A stretch of DNA of 35,266 bases, from the NCBI RefSeq assembly GCF_022008365.1, contig NZ_JAIRBA010000035.1:1-35266 (forward strand), read 5' to 3'. Position numbers and translations under genes: made by a program. The notes below the pieces were generated by a model. That model saw only the letters and a program-made list of their open reading frames with translations. It was not told where the DNA came from and ran no database searches. Shown here piece after piece: positions 1 through 7,256 of the stretch. Source of the DNA: Aequorivita vitellina (GTDB lineage Bacteria > Bacteroidota > Bacteroidia > Flavobacteriales > Flavobacteriaceae). Positions within the stretch are counted from its first letter, which is position 1, and each line of letters begins with the position of its first letter.

Positions 1-224
1 ACAAAGTCTTCAATGCCCGTAAGATCGCTGATGTTTAGGGAATTAACCAACAATTCGGTTACCGTGTTTATGTTTGCCGTAAGCACTTGTCCATTATTTG
101 GCACCCCATCGCCCATACCGTTCTGCTCTAGGTAGTTCTCAAAATTAGGATCAGGAATAGCCGTGTATTGAGCGAAAACAGACATGCTGTAAATAAAACA
201 GCCAATAATCAATATATATTTCAT
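1..224 (-). CDS. Secreted leucine-rich-repeat type protein, 5' part only
   Basis: Read from the ATG at 224-222 to the window edge, so only about the first 74 residues are seen. It begins with a signal peptide (MKYILIIGCFIYSMSVFAQ, cleavage probably after the AQ). The mature start has the IPDPNFENYLE pattern, then DGQ-like and VLTANINTVTELLVNSLNISDLTGIEDF-type segments, which are typical of the first repeats of flavobacterial leucine-rich-repeat proteins exported by the T9SS. The start overlaps the end of the small upstream frame by four bases (ATGA), suggesting translational coupling. The C-terminus, and thus any sorting domain, lies outside the window. Family assignment is from recall; the exact role is unknown. 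Confidence 0.75.
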   Translation of the reverse strand, partial: MKYILIIGCFIYSMSVFAQYTAIPDPNFENYLEQNGMGDGVPNNGQVLTANINTVTELLVNSLNISDLTGIEDF

Positions 225-435
225 AACTGTTTATCTTTTAGTGTTTTGCGGATAACGTGCACGTACAGATTTACGCAAAAGGAATAGGAGGAATAATCCA
301 GGCTCTTATAAGGAGCATACAGCGCTTCCTTATTAGCGGAAGCCAAGGTGTCAATTTCGCAATGGATCTGTGCGTGGGCCTTATTGCTCATCACAAAGAT
401 CAAAGATGCTATAAGTAAGAAGTAAATTTTTTCAT
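221..435 (-). pseudogene. Small secreted protein, apparently frameshifted in its signal peptide
   Basis: The ATG at 435-433 opens a frame that stops after eight codons. One extra A in the A6 run (427-432 on the plus strand) would instead join it to the open frame running to 221. The joined product would begin with a textbook signal peptide (MKKIYFLLIASLIFVMSNKA then HAQ) and continue about 50 residues, including SYSFCVNLYVHVIR. That last segment resembles the start of secreted metalloprotease-like domains in Bacteroidota, after which the frame ends abruptly with a short lysine-rich tail. The likeliest readings are a truncated, frameshifted remnant, a sequencing error in the A-run, or slippage on the A-run. 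The stop overlaps the next gene's ATG. Confidence 0.5.
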
Positions 436-519
436 GATTTGGTCATTTTTAAAAATCATAGTTCTTAAATATACGTTAAAGTTAAGTAAAAGTCAAAAAC
501 TTTTCATAAAAAATGTCTC

Positions 520-1326
520 TCACTTCAACCCATAATGCCTCAAAACCATCCGCTCATAAACCTTATCGGGTAATATACGTTTTAGTACAATTGAAAACTT
601 CTGTAACGGTGAGCCAACTTTATAGTGAATCCGCGGGTTTTCAGTTTCAATAATTCTATGGACCATTCTTGCCATTTGCTGAGGATCGCCACCATTATCC
701 ACATGCTCGTTCATTGTTTTAAGTGTGTTTCCGTAATCTTTTTTATATGGAGAATTTTCCAAAACTGGAGAATGGTAACGGCCTGCGGCAATGTTTGTAG
801 CAAAGTCGCCCGGAGCAATATTGGTCATTTTTATGCCGAATTGTAATGTTTCCATGCGCATGGCTTCAATGGTTATTTCCAAAGCGGCTTTGCTGGCAGA
901 GTAAATTCCGCGGTACGGAAGTCCCATATAACCGGCAATGGAGGTAATATTCAAAATATGCCCAGCGCCCTGTTTGCGCATTTGTGGCAACACGGCTTTT
1001 ATAACATTTATAGGGCCGTGAAAATTGGTGTCGAAAGCTTTTTTTATTTCACTTTCGGGCGTTTCTTCAATTGGGCCGGTAATGCCAACGCCTGCGTTAT
1101 TGATTACCACATCAATTTTTTGGGCTTTAGAGATTACTTCAGAAATTGCCGTATCAATAGAATTAATATCGTTCACATCCAATTTCAGAAGGGGAAACGA
1201 AGAAGTGGTTATTTTTTGAGGATTTCGGCTTGTTCCAAAAACCTGGTAGTCACGTTCAGAAAGATATTCGCCTATGGCTTTCCCAATTCCTGAAGAACCG
1301 CCTGTAATGAGTACTACTTTTGGCAT
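520..1326 (-). CDS. Short-chain dehydrogenase/reductase (SDR) family oxidoreductase
   Basis: A classical SDR of 268 residues, the usual length. The Rossmann nucleotide-binding motif TGGSSGIG is at residues 8-15, the NNAG motif near residue 76, and the catalytic YxxxK is YSASK at 142-146, preceded by the ITSIAG serine strand. It should carry out an NAD(P)H-dependent oxidation or reduction in the cytoplasm; the substrate cannot be read from the sequence. It is a single gene, with a promoter-like pair of boxes just upstream (1344-1375). The C-terminal extension (RILPDKVYERMVLRHYGLK) is typical of long SDRs annotated as acylglycerone-phosphate reductase-like, but that is only an analogy. Confidence 0.93.
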   Translation of the reverse strand: MPKVVLITGGSSGIGKAIGEYLSERDYQVFGTSRNPQKITTSSFPLLKLDVNDINSIDTAISEVISKAQKIDVVINNAGVGITGPIEETPESEIKKAFDTNFHGPINVIKAVLPQMRKQGAGHILNITSIAGYMGLPYRGIYSASKAALEITIEAMRMETLQFGIKMTNIAPGDFATNIAAGRYHSPVLENSPYKKDYGNTLKTMNEHVDNGGDPQQMARMVHRIIETENPRIHYKVGSPLQKFSIVLKRILPDKVYERMVLRHYGLK

Positions 1327-1343
1327 AAATGGTTGTTGAAAGG

Positions 1344-1375
1344 CAAAGGTGCGGTTATGTAATCAGTTTTCCAAA
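1344..1375 (-). promoter_or_regulatory. Candidate promoter of the SDR gene
   Basis: On the minus strand, TTTG (1375-1372) is followed after 20 bases by CACCTTTG (1351-1344), which matches the Bacteroidota -33 TTTG and -7 TAnnTTTG pattern with one mismatch. It lies 18 bases before the ATG at 1326, a plausible short leader. Confidence 0.5.
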
Positions 1376-1409
1376 TACTTTTATTAAAAAGAGGAAAGAA
1401 TAATGAGCC

Positions 1410-1461
1410 CTTCGACTTCGCTCAGCGACCAATTTTGAACGGTGGCAGAGCGGAGTCGAAG
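1410..1461. repeat. REP-like intergenic hairpin
   Basis: A 14-bp stem (1410-1423 CTTCGACTTCGCTC against 1448-1461 GAGCGGAGTCGAAG, one G-T pair) closes a 24-base loop. The CCCTTCGACTTCGCTCAG type of arm is one I recall from dispersed intergenic palindromes in Flavobacteriia. It sits between the SDR gene and the 3' end of the SRP RNA gene. There is no U-tract, so it is not an obvious terminator. Confidence 0.6.
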
Positions 1462-1485
1462 CCACGAAAGTTTATCGCACAAAAA

Positions 1486-1583
1486 ATGGCAAGCTACCTA
1501 CATCACACCGCTACGACCGTTTACCTTTGCTGCGTTCCCGCCCTGGAGGATTCAACAGGAGCTGGTTGTGTAGGACTTGCCGC
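1486..1583 (-). ncRNA. ffs: Signal recognition particle RNA, small bacterial type (4.5S)
   Basis: On the minus strand the sequence has the conserved apical domain CCTCCAGGGCGGGAACGCAG followed by CAAAGGTAAACGG, which is the SRP RNA signature bound by Ffh (the GGAA tetraloop and symmetric loop region). The two ends pair: GGCAAG and CCTACA at the 5' end (about 1581-1570) with TGTAGG and CTTGCC at the 3' end (about 1507-1488), giving a single long hairpin of about 98 nt. This is the size of the short SRP RNAs. The RNA scaffolds the SRP that delivers membrane proteins to the Sec translocon. Ends are estimated from the pairing and from the promoter at 1586-1615. Confidence 0.9.
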
Positions 1584-1585
1584 TG

Positions 1586-1615
1586 CAAAGATAAGGCTTT
1601 TTCAAGTTTTTGCAA
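1586..1615 (-). promoter_or_regulatory. Promoter of the SRP RNA gene
   Basis: On the minus strand the -33 element TTGC (1615-1612) is followed after 18 bases by TATCTTTG (1593-1586), a perfect match to the Bacteroidota -7 consensus TAnnTTTG. Transcription would start about five bases further on, near 1581, exactly where the GGCAAG 5' stem of the RNA begins. Confidence 0.72.
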
Positions 1616-1669
1616 GTATTTTCACATTTCAATTTTAATAAATACCTTGCACCAAATTAATAGCTTGTC

Positions 1670-2716
1670 ATGAAAATATATAACGTTTTAACCCCTACAC
1701 TCTTACTACTCTTTTTGGGTGGCTGCGGCAATAATTCCGAAGACAAAAAAAATGCATTTTCACTTCAAATTGAGAGTCCGAAGAAGACTTATACCACCAA
1801 AGATGTGCTTACAGTTTCATTAATAAACAAAAAGAATATTGAAACTGATTCAATTGCTTACTTTTTGAACAAAGATAAAGTTGAAATTTCTGGCAAAACA
1901 ATTTCCCTTTCGGGGAAAAAGTTAGGCGAAAAAACCCTGACCGCGAAAATTTATAGCGATGCCGAAACATACGAAGCTTCGCAAAAAATTACGATACTCT
2001 CTTCAATAAAACCAAAGCTTTACACCTATAAAATTCTTGAAACCTATCCGCACGATATACATGCCTACACCCAAGGTTTAGAGTTCGAAAACGATACTTT
2101 GTACGAAAGTACAGGCCAATACAGAGAATCTTCGTTAAGAAAAACAGATTACAAAACTGGTGAAGTATTAAAACTTGTAAAACTTGGTGATCAATATTTT
2201 GGGGAAGGACTCACTATTTTAAACAACAAAATTTACCAACTTACATGGCGCGAAAACACTGGTTTTATTTACAATCTTAAAACCATGGAGCAAACCGGAA
2301 CCTTCGTTTACGGACAAAGCCGGGAAGGATGGGGTCTTTGCCACGATGCCGAAAACAACATTTATAAAAGTGATGGCACCGATAGAATTTGGACATTAAA
2401 TTCGAACACACTTGCTGAAAAAGATTACATAGAGATTTTCACAAACACTAGTAAAATAAGCAGTGTAAACGAGCTGGAATGGGTTGAAGGTAAGATTTAT
2501 GCAAATGTGTATCAGCAAGGTTCAATTGCCATAATTGATCCTTCAAATGGCGCTGTGGAAGGTGTTATAGATTTAACCGATTTAAAAGATAAAGTTACCC
2601 AACATCCAAAATTAGATGTGCTAAACGGAATTGCTTACAACGGTGAGCCAAACATTCTCTATATAACAGGAAAAAACTGGAACAAGCTTTTTAAGATTGA
2701 AGTTTTTGAAAAGTAG
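1670..2716 (+). CDS. Glutaminyl-peptide cyclotransferase-like lipoprotein
   Basis: 348 residues. The N-terminus has a lipoprotein signal peptide with lipobox LGGC (Cys near residue 19), so the protein is likely tethered to a membrane. Residues from about 115 to the end match the glutamine cyclotransferase beta-propeller family (Glu_cyclase_2): HDIHAYTQGLEFENDTLYES, then the YFGEGLTIL and IYQLTW segments, REGWGLCHD, SDGTDRIWTL, NELEWVEGKIYANV and DVLNGIAYN. This family converts N-terminal glutamine to pyroglutamate. The region between (residues 25-110) looks like an Ig-like beta domain. A T9SS link is attractive, because mature T9SS cargo often carry N-terminal pyroglutamate, but that is inference. 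Confidence 0.9.
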   Translation: MKIYNVLTPTLLLLFLGGCGNNSEDKKNAFSLQIESPKKTYTTKDVLTVSLINKKNIETDSIAYFLNKDKVEISGKTISLSGKKLGEKTLTAKIYSDAETYEASQKITILSSIKPKLYTYKILETYPHDIHAYTQGLEFENDTLYESTGQYRESSLRKTDYKTGEVLKLVKLGDQYFGEGLTILNNKIYQLTWRENTGFIYNLKTMEQTGTFVYGQSREGWGLCHDAENNIYKSDGTDRIWTLNSNTLAEKDYIEIFTNTSKISSVNELEWVEGKIYANVYQQGSIAIIDPSNGAVEGVIDLTDLKDKVTQHPKLDVLNGIAYNGEPNILYITGKNWNKLFKIEVFEK

Positions 2717-2752
2717 TTGACCGTTTCTGTTATTGGAAATCGATAAAGTTTT

Positions 2753-2801
2753 ACCACGAATACACGAATATTTTAAAGAATATATTTCGTGAATTCGTGG
2801 T
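2753..2801. repeat. Imperfect palindromic repeat, copy A
   Basis: The arm ACCACGAATACACGAA (2753-2768) pairs with TTCGTGAATTCGTGGT (2786-2801) with a single mismatch, around a short AT-rich loop. A related element is at 3999-4044, on the other side of the next gene. It lies about 37 bases after the stop of the cyclotransferase and is followed by a T-rich stretch (TTTGTTTTTT), so it may also act as a terminator. Confidence 0.7.
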
Positions 2802-2909
2802 TTGTTTTTTAATAACACTTTTCCCTCACCCAAAAGGCTTGTTCCCTCATACGCTATTTTTTCACAGTTTGATATTTGATTTCTTTGAATCAACAAAACC
2901 ATCGAAATC

Positions 2910-3977
2910 ATGAAAAAATCTATTACAATCCGTATTCCAGAGCCTTGCCACGAAGATTGGGCTAAAATGACAACTACCGAAAAGGGCAAATTCTGCGGTG
3001 TTTGCACCAAAGAAGTATTCGATTTCACTTCAAAAACCGATGAGGAAGTGGTGAAATTTCTTTCACAAAACAAAAACGCTTGCGGCAGGTTAAAAAAATC
3101 ACAACTCAATCGCGAAGTGAAATTGGAACGCAAAAGTGGACAAAGCTTCGCTCCTATCGCGGCTTCAATGTTGCTTCCGCTAACGTTGCTTTCAAATAAT
3201 CCAAAAACCGAAACTAATTCACTTTCAGAAAAACCGATGATTTCTTTGGGAATAGGTCGTTTTAGTAATGGTTTGGATAGAATTCAAATTGTAACCGAGG
3301 GAATTGTAACGGATGAAAACGGTGTTCCATTAAGAAATGTAGAAATCACTTCTAACGAAACAGGTGCCCGCGAATGGACCAACAAAAAAGGTGAATACCG
3401 AATTGTAACTTTAGATAATGAACAACTTGAATTTAAACTTAAAAATTACATTTCGAAAGAAATAGCTTTGAGTAATTCTTCAAAAACAATAGCTGTTTCT
3501 ATGAATCGTGAAGTAATTATCGAAAGTTTTATGCTTGGTAAAATTGCTCCCACAATTGAAAAACCAGTGAAAAAAGATTCAATTTCCAACTTTACAAAAG
3601 GTGTAGTTGTAGATGACACGGGCTTGCCACTTCCCGGTGCGAATATTAAAATTAAAGGAACTTCAACTGGAACGCAAACAGATTTTGACGGTAATTATAG
3701 TATTGAAACTAAACCGGGCGATGTTTTAGTTTTTAGCTACGTAGGATTTGAAACGAAAGAAATTTCAGTTTCAAAAATTACAAACATAGTTAATTTGGAA
3801 ATGTCTGGAGCAATGATGGGCGAAGTGGTTATTACCGGTGGGATTTCTTATAACGACTATTACGAACCTGAAAAAGATCCCAATTGGTATGAAAAAGCAA
3901 AAGCCGCTTATAAAAACACAATTAAATTTAGAAAACTTAAAAGAGCTCGGAAAAAAGCAGCACGTAAAAACAAGTAG
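2910..3977 (+). CDS. Protein with cysteine-rich N-terminus and two carboxypeptidase-like regulatory domains
   Basis: 355 residues, no signal peptide at the start. The first 70 residues contain a conserved-looking cysteine block (IPEPCHEDW, KGKFCGVCTKEVFDF, NKNACGR) that I recall as a recurrent N-terminal module in flavobacterial proteins but cannot name. A hydrophobic stretch follows near residues 75-95 (FAPIAASMLLPLTLL), possibly a membrane segment. Two carboxypeptidase D regulatory-like domains follow: about 130-195 (VTDENGVPLRNVEI) and about 230-305 (VVVDDTGLPLPGANIKIKGT, then FDGNYSIE and VFSYVGFETKEI). The second is very like the N-terminal domain of SusC-type receptors. The tail is strongly basic (RKLKRARKKAARKNK). 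It may be an envelope protein; the function is unknown. Palindromic repeats flank it on both sides. Confidence 0.8.
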   Translation: MKKSITIRIPEPCHEDWAKMTTTEKGKFCGVCTKEVFDFTSKTDEEVVKFLSQNKNACGRLKKSQLNREVKLERKSGQSFAPIAASMLLPLTLLSNNPKTETNSLSEKPMISLGIGRFSNGLDRIQIVTEGIVTDENGVPLRNVEITSNETGAREWTNKKGEYRIVTLDNEQLEFKLKNYISKEIALSNSSKTIAVSMNREVIIESFMLGKIAPTIEKPVKKDSISNFTKGVVVDDTGLPLPGANIKIKGTSTGTQTDFDGNYSIETKPGDVLVFSYVGFETKEISVSKITNIVNLEMSGAMMGEVVITGGISYNDYYEPEKDPNWYEKAKAAYKNTIKFRKLKRARKKAARKNK

Positions 3978-3998
3978 CAGAAAAATGCTAAATAGAAG

Positions 3999-4044
3999 CC
4001 ACGCATTCACGAATTACTAATTCTGAATATTTGTGTATTCGTGG
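3999..4044. repeat. Imperfect palindromic repeat, copy B
   Basis: CCACGCATTCACGAAT (3999-4014) pairs with ATATTTGTGTATTCGTGG (4027-4044) with a few mismatches. Both arms share the CCACGnATnCACGAAT core with the element at 2753-2801. A T-rich run follows (TTTTTACTTTTT), as after copy A. Confidence 0.65.
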
Positions 4045-4156
4045 TTTTTACTTTTTCAGAAACCGATGTCGCTCAATAATCTCAAAAGAAAACTTCTTTA
4101 ACCATTACAATAATAAGCTTCATAAAAAGTTATATTTTTACCAAAATTATATTTGA

Positions 4157-5689
4157 ATGAGGTATTTATACGGTTTGGCAATTTTGTGTTGCCTTGTATT
4201 ATGGAGTTCTTGCCGCAACGATTTTGAAACTGTTGCTAGCACAGGAAACTTAGAGTTTTCGAAAGACACGGTTTACTTGGATACCATTTTTACTAACATT
4301 GGTTCCAGCACCTATAATTTAAAAGTTTACAATCGCAGCGACGAGGATATCAACATTCCTACCGTTAGATTGGCGCAGGGCGAAGCTTCCAATTATCGTT
4401 TAAACGTTGACGGCATGCCCGGAAAGGTTTTCGAAAACGTGCAAGTTTTAGCAAAGGACAGTATCTTCATTTTTATTGAAACTACTTTCGATATAAACAA
4501 CCTTCCTACAAACCAAACAGATTTTCTTTACACAGACGAATTGCTTTTTGATACTGGCGGAAACCAGCAACAAGTTAATTTAGTTACCCTTGTAAAAGAC
4601 GCCGTTTTTCTTTTTCCTGAAAGATACCTCGATGGCACTACCGAAACACTAAACTTTGGGGATGATGAAAATGGCGATCCAATCTTGGTAGAAGGCTTTT
4701 TCTTAGACGATAATGAATTGAATTTCACCAATGAAAAACCCTATGTTATTTATGGCTATGCTGCCGTCCCAAGTAACAAAACACTAACAATTGAAGCTGG
4801 TGCGCGCATTCATTTTCACCAGGGAAGTGCGCTTTTAGTTGCCGAAAACGGAACTATAAAATCTATGGGCGAAAGAAGCACCGACCCGGTTGCGCTTGAA
4901 AATGAAGTGATTTTTGAAGGCGACCGTTTAGAGCCTGGATTTAGTGATGTGCCTGGACAATGGCTCACCATTTGGCTCACGTCGGGTAGTATAAATAATG
5001 AATTTAACTTTACAACAATTAAAAATAGCAGCGTCGGACTTAGAGTTGAAGACAGTCCGGTTACTTTGAGTAACGTACAAATTTATAATAACTCGCTATA
5101 CGGAATACTATCTAGAACTGGAGTGATAAGTGGTGAGAATATGGTTGTAAATAATAGCGGAATATCTTCTTTAGCTATTCAAGTTGGTGGAAGTTACGAA
5201 TTTAAGCACAGTACTTTTGCGAACTATTGGACCAATGGTTTCCGTTCAGATCCATCAGTTTCTATAGATAACAGTTTGAATATTGACGAGTCAACAACTG
5301 TTGTTGGCGATTTAGTAAAAGCAAACTTTAAAAACTGTATTATTTACGGGAACGAACGCCGTGAATTCTCTGTTTATAAAAATGATGCGGCGGCATTCAA
5401 TTTCAATTTTGAAAATTGCTTGTTGCGTTTTGAAGATCCAACGGGCGAGTTTGGCGACGAACCTTTATACGACTTTAGCAATGCTTCTTTATACACAGCA
5501 ACTAAATTTAACTTAGACCCTGTTTTTCAAGATACCGAAAAGAACAATTTTAATATTGAAACAGGAACTTCGGGAGCTGAAAATATTGGTAAAAACGGAG
5601 TTGGTCCAGCATTAGATTTAAATGGAACTTCGCGCAGCTCTCCACCAGATGCAGGAGCATATGAAACAACAGTTTTTCCGGAAGGATAA
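4157..5689 (+). CDS. Lipoprotein with a parallel beta-helix-like region
   Basis: 510 residues. A short lipoprotein signal peptide ends with the lipobox WSSC (Cys at about residue 19). Residues 28-130 look like an Ig-like or choice-of-anchor beta domain (DTVYLDTIFTNIGSSTYNLK, KVYNRSDEDINIP). From about 185 onward the pattern fits a right-handed beta-helix: short strands rich in N, S, T and G (LTIEAGARIHFHQGSALLV, INNEFNFTTIKNSS, VGLRVEDSPVTLSNVQIYNN). It ends with DAGAYE, as in many polysaccharide-lyase-like or parallel beta-helix repeat proteins. No catalytic residues are obvious. It is likely a surface-exposed lipoprotein; the role is unknown. A terminator follows. Confidence 0.83.
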   Translation: MRYLYGLAILCCLVLWSSCRNDFETVASTGNLEFSKDTVYLDTIFTNIGSSTYNLKVYNRSDEDINIPTVRLAQGEASNYRLNVDGMPGKVFENVQVLAKDSIFIFIETTFDINNLPTNQTDFLYTDELLFDTGGNQQQVNLVTLVKDAVFLFPERYLDGTTETLNFGDDENGDPILVEGFFLDDNELNFTNEKPYVIYGYAAVPSNKTLTIEAGARIHFHQGSALLVAENGTIKSMGERSTDPVALENEVIFEGDRLEPGFSDVPGQWLTIWLTSGSINNEFNFTTIKNSSVGLRVEDSPVTLSNVQIYNNSLYGILSRTGVISGENMVVNNSGISSLAIQVGGSYEFKHSTFANYWTNGFRSDPSVSIDNSLNIDESTTVVGDLVKANFKNCIIYGNERREFSVYKNDAAAFNFNFENCLLRFEDPTGEFGDEPLYDFSNASLYTATKFNLDPVFQDTEKNNFNIETGTSGAENIGKNGVGPALDLNGTSRSSPPDAGAYETTVFPEG

Positions 5690-5704
5690 GCGAGAATTCA
5701 GATC

Positions 5705-5734
5705 AAAAAACCCGTCCAGAGTGGCGGGTTTTTT
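5705..5734. terminator. Bidirectional rho-independent terminator
   Basis: AAAAAACCCG (5705-5714) pairs with CGGGTTTTTT (5725-5734) around a short loop. It lies between convergent genes (ends at 5689 and 5759), with a T-run on one strand and an A-run on the other, so it can serve both. Confidence 0.85.
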
Positions 5735-5758
5735 ATTACTCAATTTTTTAATGTGAAG

Positions 5759-6265
5759 TTATTTTTCTTTTAACCACTTCAATTTTAATTTTGAATTTTT
5801 TCGCTCAACAGGTTGCATTACCAAAGTATCGCCACTAAAGTAAAATCTTCGTTCTGCAGTCAATCCAAATTCAGATGGGTTTGAATGCGAAAGTTTAAAA
5901 TGCGAAACTATACTGTCCGCTTCTGAAACTTTGTAATTGCCCATATAATAATAGGATTTGGTAATATACTTCAAAGCTTCTAATGGAATTGTGTCGTTAA
6001 AATTTGGAAACTCAATTCCGGCATTTTCGTAGCCTTTTTCATATAAATGAAGTGCTACGTGGCCGTTGCCGTCATAAAGCAAATAACCGTCCATTCCACC
6101 GCGATATTGGCTCCACGTATTTGTAGCGGAGTCCCGCACTTTCATACTTTCAAGTTTCCAAAGGCCCGTAATTTTTAAAGGTTGTTCAGTTTCGGTATTG
6201 CAGGATAAAACTGTGGCTAAAAGCACAGCTGCAATTAAATAATTCAACTTTTTCACTTTTAACAT
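5759..6265 (-). CDS. Lipocalin-like domain lipoprotein
   Basis: The start is the ATG at 6265-6263, giving 168 residues. This is preferred to the longer open frame because it begins with a lipoprotein signal peptide (MLKVKKLNYLIAAVLLATVL then SC) and leaves seven bases after the upstream deaminase stop at 6273. After the lipobox (VLSC) comes ITGLWKLESMKVRDS, then YDGNGHVALHLY, YMGNYKV and RRFYFSGDTLVM, the layout of the lipocalin-like (lipocalin_5 type) domain in which a G-x-W motif opens a small beta-barrel. A ligand cannot be inferred. It is the last gene of the glyA operon. Confidence 0.82.
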   Translation of the reverse strand: MLKVKKLNYLIAAVLLATVLSCNTETEQPLKITGLWKLESMKVRDSATNTWSQYRGGMDGYLLYDGNGHVALHLYEKGYENAGIEFPNFNDTIPLEALKYITKSYYYMGNYKVSEADSIVSHFKLSHSNPSEFGLTAERRFYFSGDTLVMQPVERKNSKLKLKWLKEK

Positions 6266-6272
6266 GCAATTT

Positions 6273-6752
6273 TTAGTAATCAATTCTTCCTTCTTTAGCC
6301 TCCCACTTTTTAAAAACTTTCCTGCCCGCTTCCCTATCAAGATTGATAAACTTAACGTTTCTGTCTTCAATTTTCTTTTCAATTTCATCGTAAATAAAAT
6401 GATCGTCGAAACCAATTTCTGCGGCATCTTCTTTGGTACAAGCGTAATAAACAGCTTTTGGTCGCGCCCAGTAAATGGCACCCAAACACATAGGGCAAGG
6501 CTCGCAGGAGGTGTAAATAATACAGTCATCTAATTGAAAAGTGCCAAGTGCCTCGCAAGCCTTGCGGATTGCTACAACCTCGGCATGCGCCGTAGGATCG
6601 TTACTAGAAGTTACTTGATTAAAACCTTCGGCAATTATTTCACCATTTTTTACAACTACGGCGCCAAAAGGGCCGCCAGCGTTATTGTGCATTCCTTTTT
6701 CGGAAAGCTCTATGGCGCGTTTTATAAATTGTTTGTGATTTTCTGTTATCAT
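6273..6752 (-). CDS. guaD: Nucleoside deaminase, guanine deaminase-like
   Basis: 159 residues, the length of the small bacterial guanine deaminases. Zinc-site residues are all present: HAE with His56 and catalytic Glu58, and PCPMC with Cys86 and Cys89. The runs SSNDPTAHAEVVAIRKAC and CPMCLGAIYWARPKAVYYA are close to what I recall of Bacillus subtilis GuaD, as is the FDDHFIYDEI segment. Predicted reaction: guanine to xanthine plus ammonia in purine salvage. A different base specificity within the cytidine/deoxycytidylate deaminase fold is possible. It lies six bases after the GNAT gene, within the operon led by glyA. Confidence 0.88.
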   Translation of the reverse strand: MITENHKQFIKRAIELSEKGMHNNAGGPFGAVVVKNGEIIAEGFNQVTSSNDPTAHAEVVAIRKACEALGTFQLDDCIIYTSCEPCPMCLGAIYWARPKAVYYACTKEDAAEIGFDDHFIYDEIEKKIEDRNVKFINLDREAGRKVFKKWEAKEGRIDY

Positions 6753-6758
6753 AATATT

Positions 6759-7253
6759 TTAATTTGAAAATAATAATAATTCTTCTCCATTTTCATAAGT
6801 AAACAATCCTACTTCTAAAAGACCAAGTTTTTTTAAAAGCTTTATAGATGAAGCGTTTGTGGGCAGTGTTATCCCGGTTATAGTTTGCAATTTCAAGGTT
6901 TCTTTAGCATATTTCATTACAGCCATTGAAGCTTCAAAAGCATAACCTTGATTGAAAAATTGCGACAAAAACGCGAAGCCAATGTCGGGAAAATCTAAAC
7001 TTTCTCTTTTATACAAACCCGAAGAACCAATTGGGCTTCCATCTTCTTTTAAGCTCACTAAAAATGGTCCGTACCCGTATTTCTTGTAATTACTTAAATA
7101 ATTCTTCTCCAAATAACTTTCGGCTTCTTCAATAGATTTAATATTTCTGTCACCAATATTTTTAAGCCAACCTTCGCTATTCATCAACTCAAAAACAAAG
7201 GGAGCATCGTTTATAGAATACTCCCTTAAAATAAGTCGTTCAGTCTGAATCAT
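6759..7253 (-). CDS. GNAT-family N-acetyltransferase, RimJ/RimL-like
   Basis: 164 residues of GNAT fold. The N-terminal pattern TERLILREYSINDAPFVFELM is typical of the RimJ/RimL subgroup that acetylates protein or small-molecule amines with acetyl-CoA. The acetyl-CoA-binding region includes IGFAFLSQFFNQGYAFEASM (about residues 90-110), then ITLPTNASSIKLLKKLG, the usual N-x-x-S-x-x-L-L-x-x-x-G end. The substrate is unknown. It starts three bases after glyA ends, so it should be co-transcribed with it. Confidence 0.88.
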   Translation of the reverse strand: MIQTERLILREYSINDAPFVFELMNSEGWLKNIGDRNIKSIEEAESYLEKNYLSNYKKYGYGPFLVSLKEDGSPIGSSGLYKRESLDFPDIGFAFLSQFFNQGYAFEASMAVMKYAKETLKLQTITGITLPTNASSIKLLKKLGLLEVGLFTYENGEELLLFSN

Positions 7254-7256
7254 TTT

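Noticed and set aside
958-1293. 111-residue open frame on the plus strand
   Set aside because: It is the complement of the SDR gene, with no independent motif.
1435-1638. 67-residue open frame on the plus strand
   Set aside because: It lies across the REP-like hairpin and the minus-strand SRP RNA gene and its promoter; the frame is a by-product.
2621-3133. 170-residue open frame on the minus strand
   Set aside because: It overlaps two well-supported plus-strand genes and shows no domain or signal.
4148-4155. TATATTTG just before the ATG at 4157 as a promoter
   Set aside because: Transcription would begin inside the gene and remove the signal peptide start; it is probably chance in an AT-rich region.
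6266-6529. Longer start for the lipocalin-like lipoprotein
   Set aside because: It would overlap almost half of the deaminase in another frame; the shorter start has a signal peptide and normal operon spacing.
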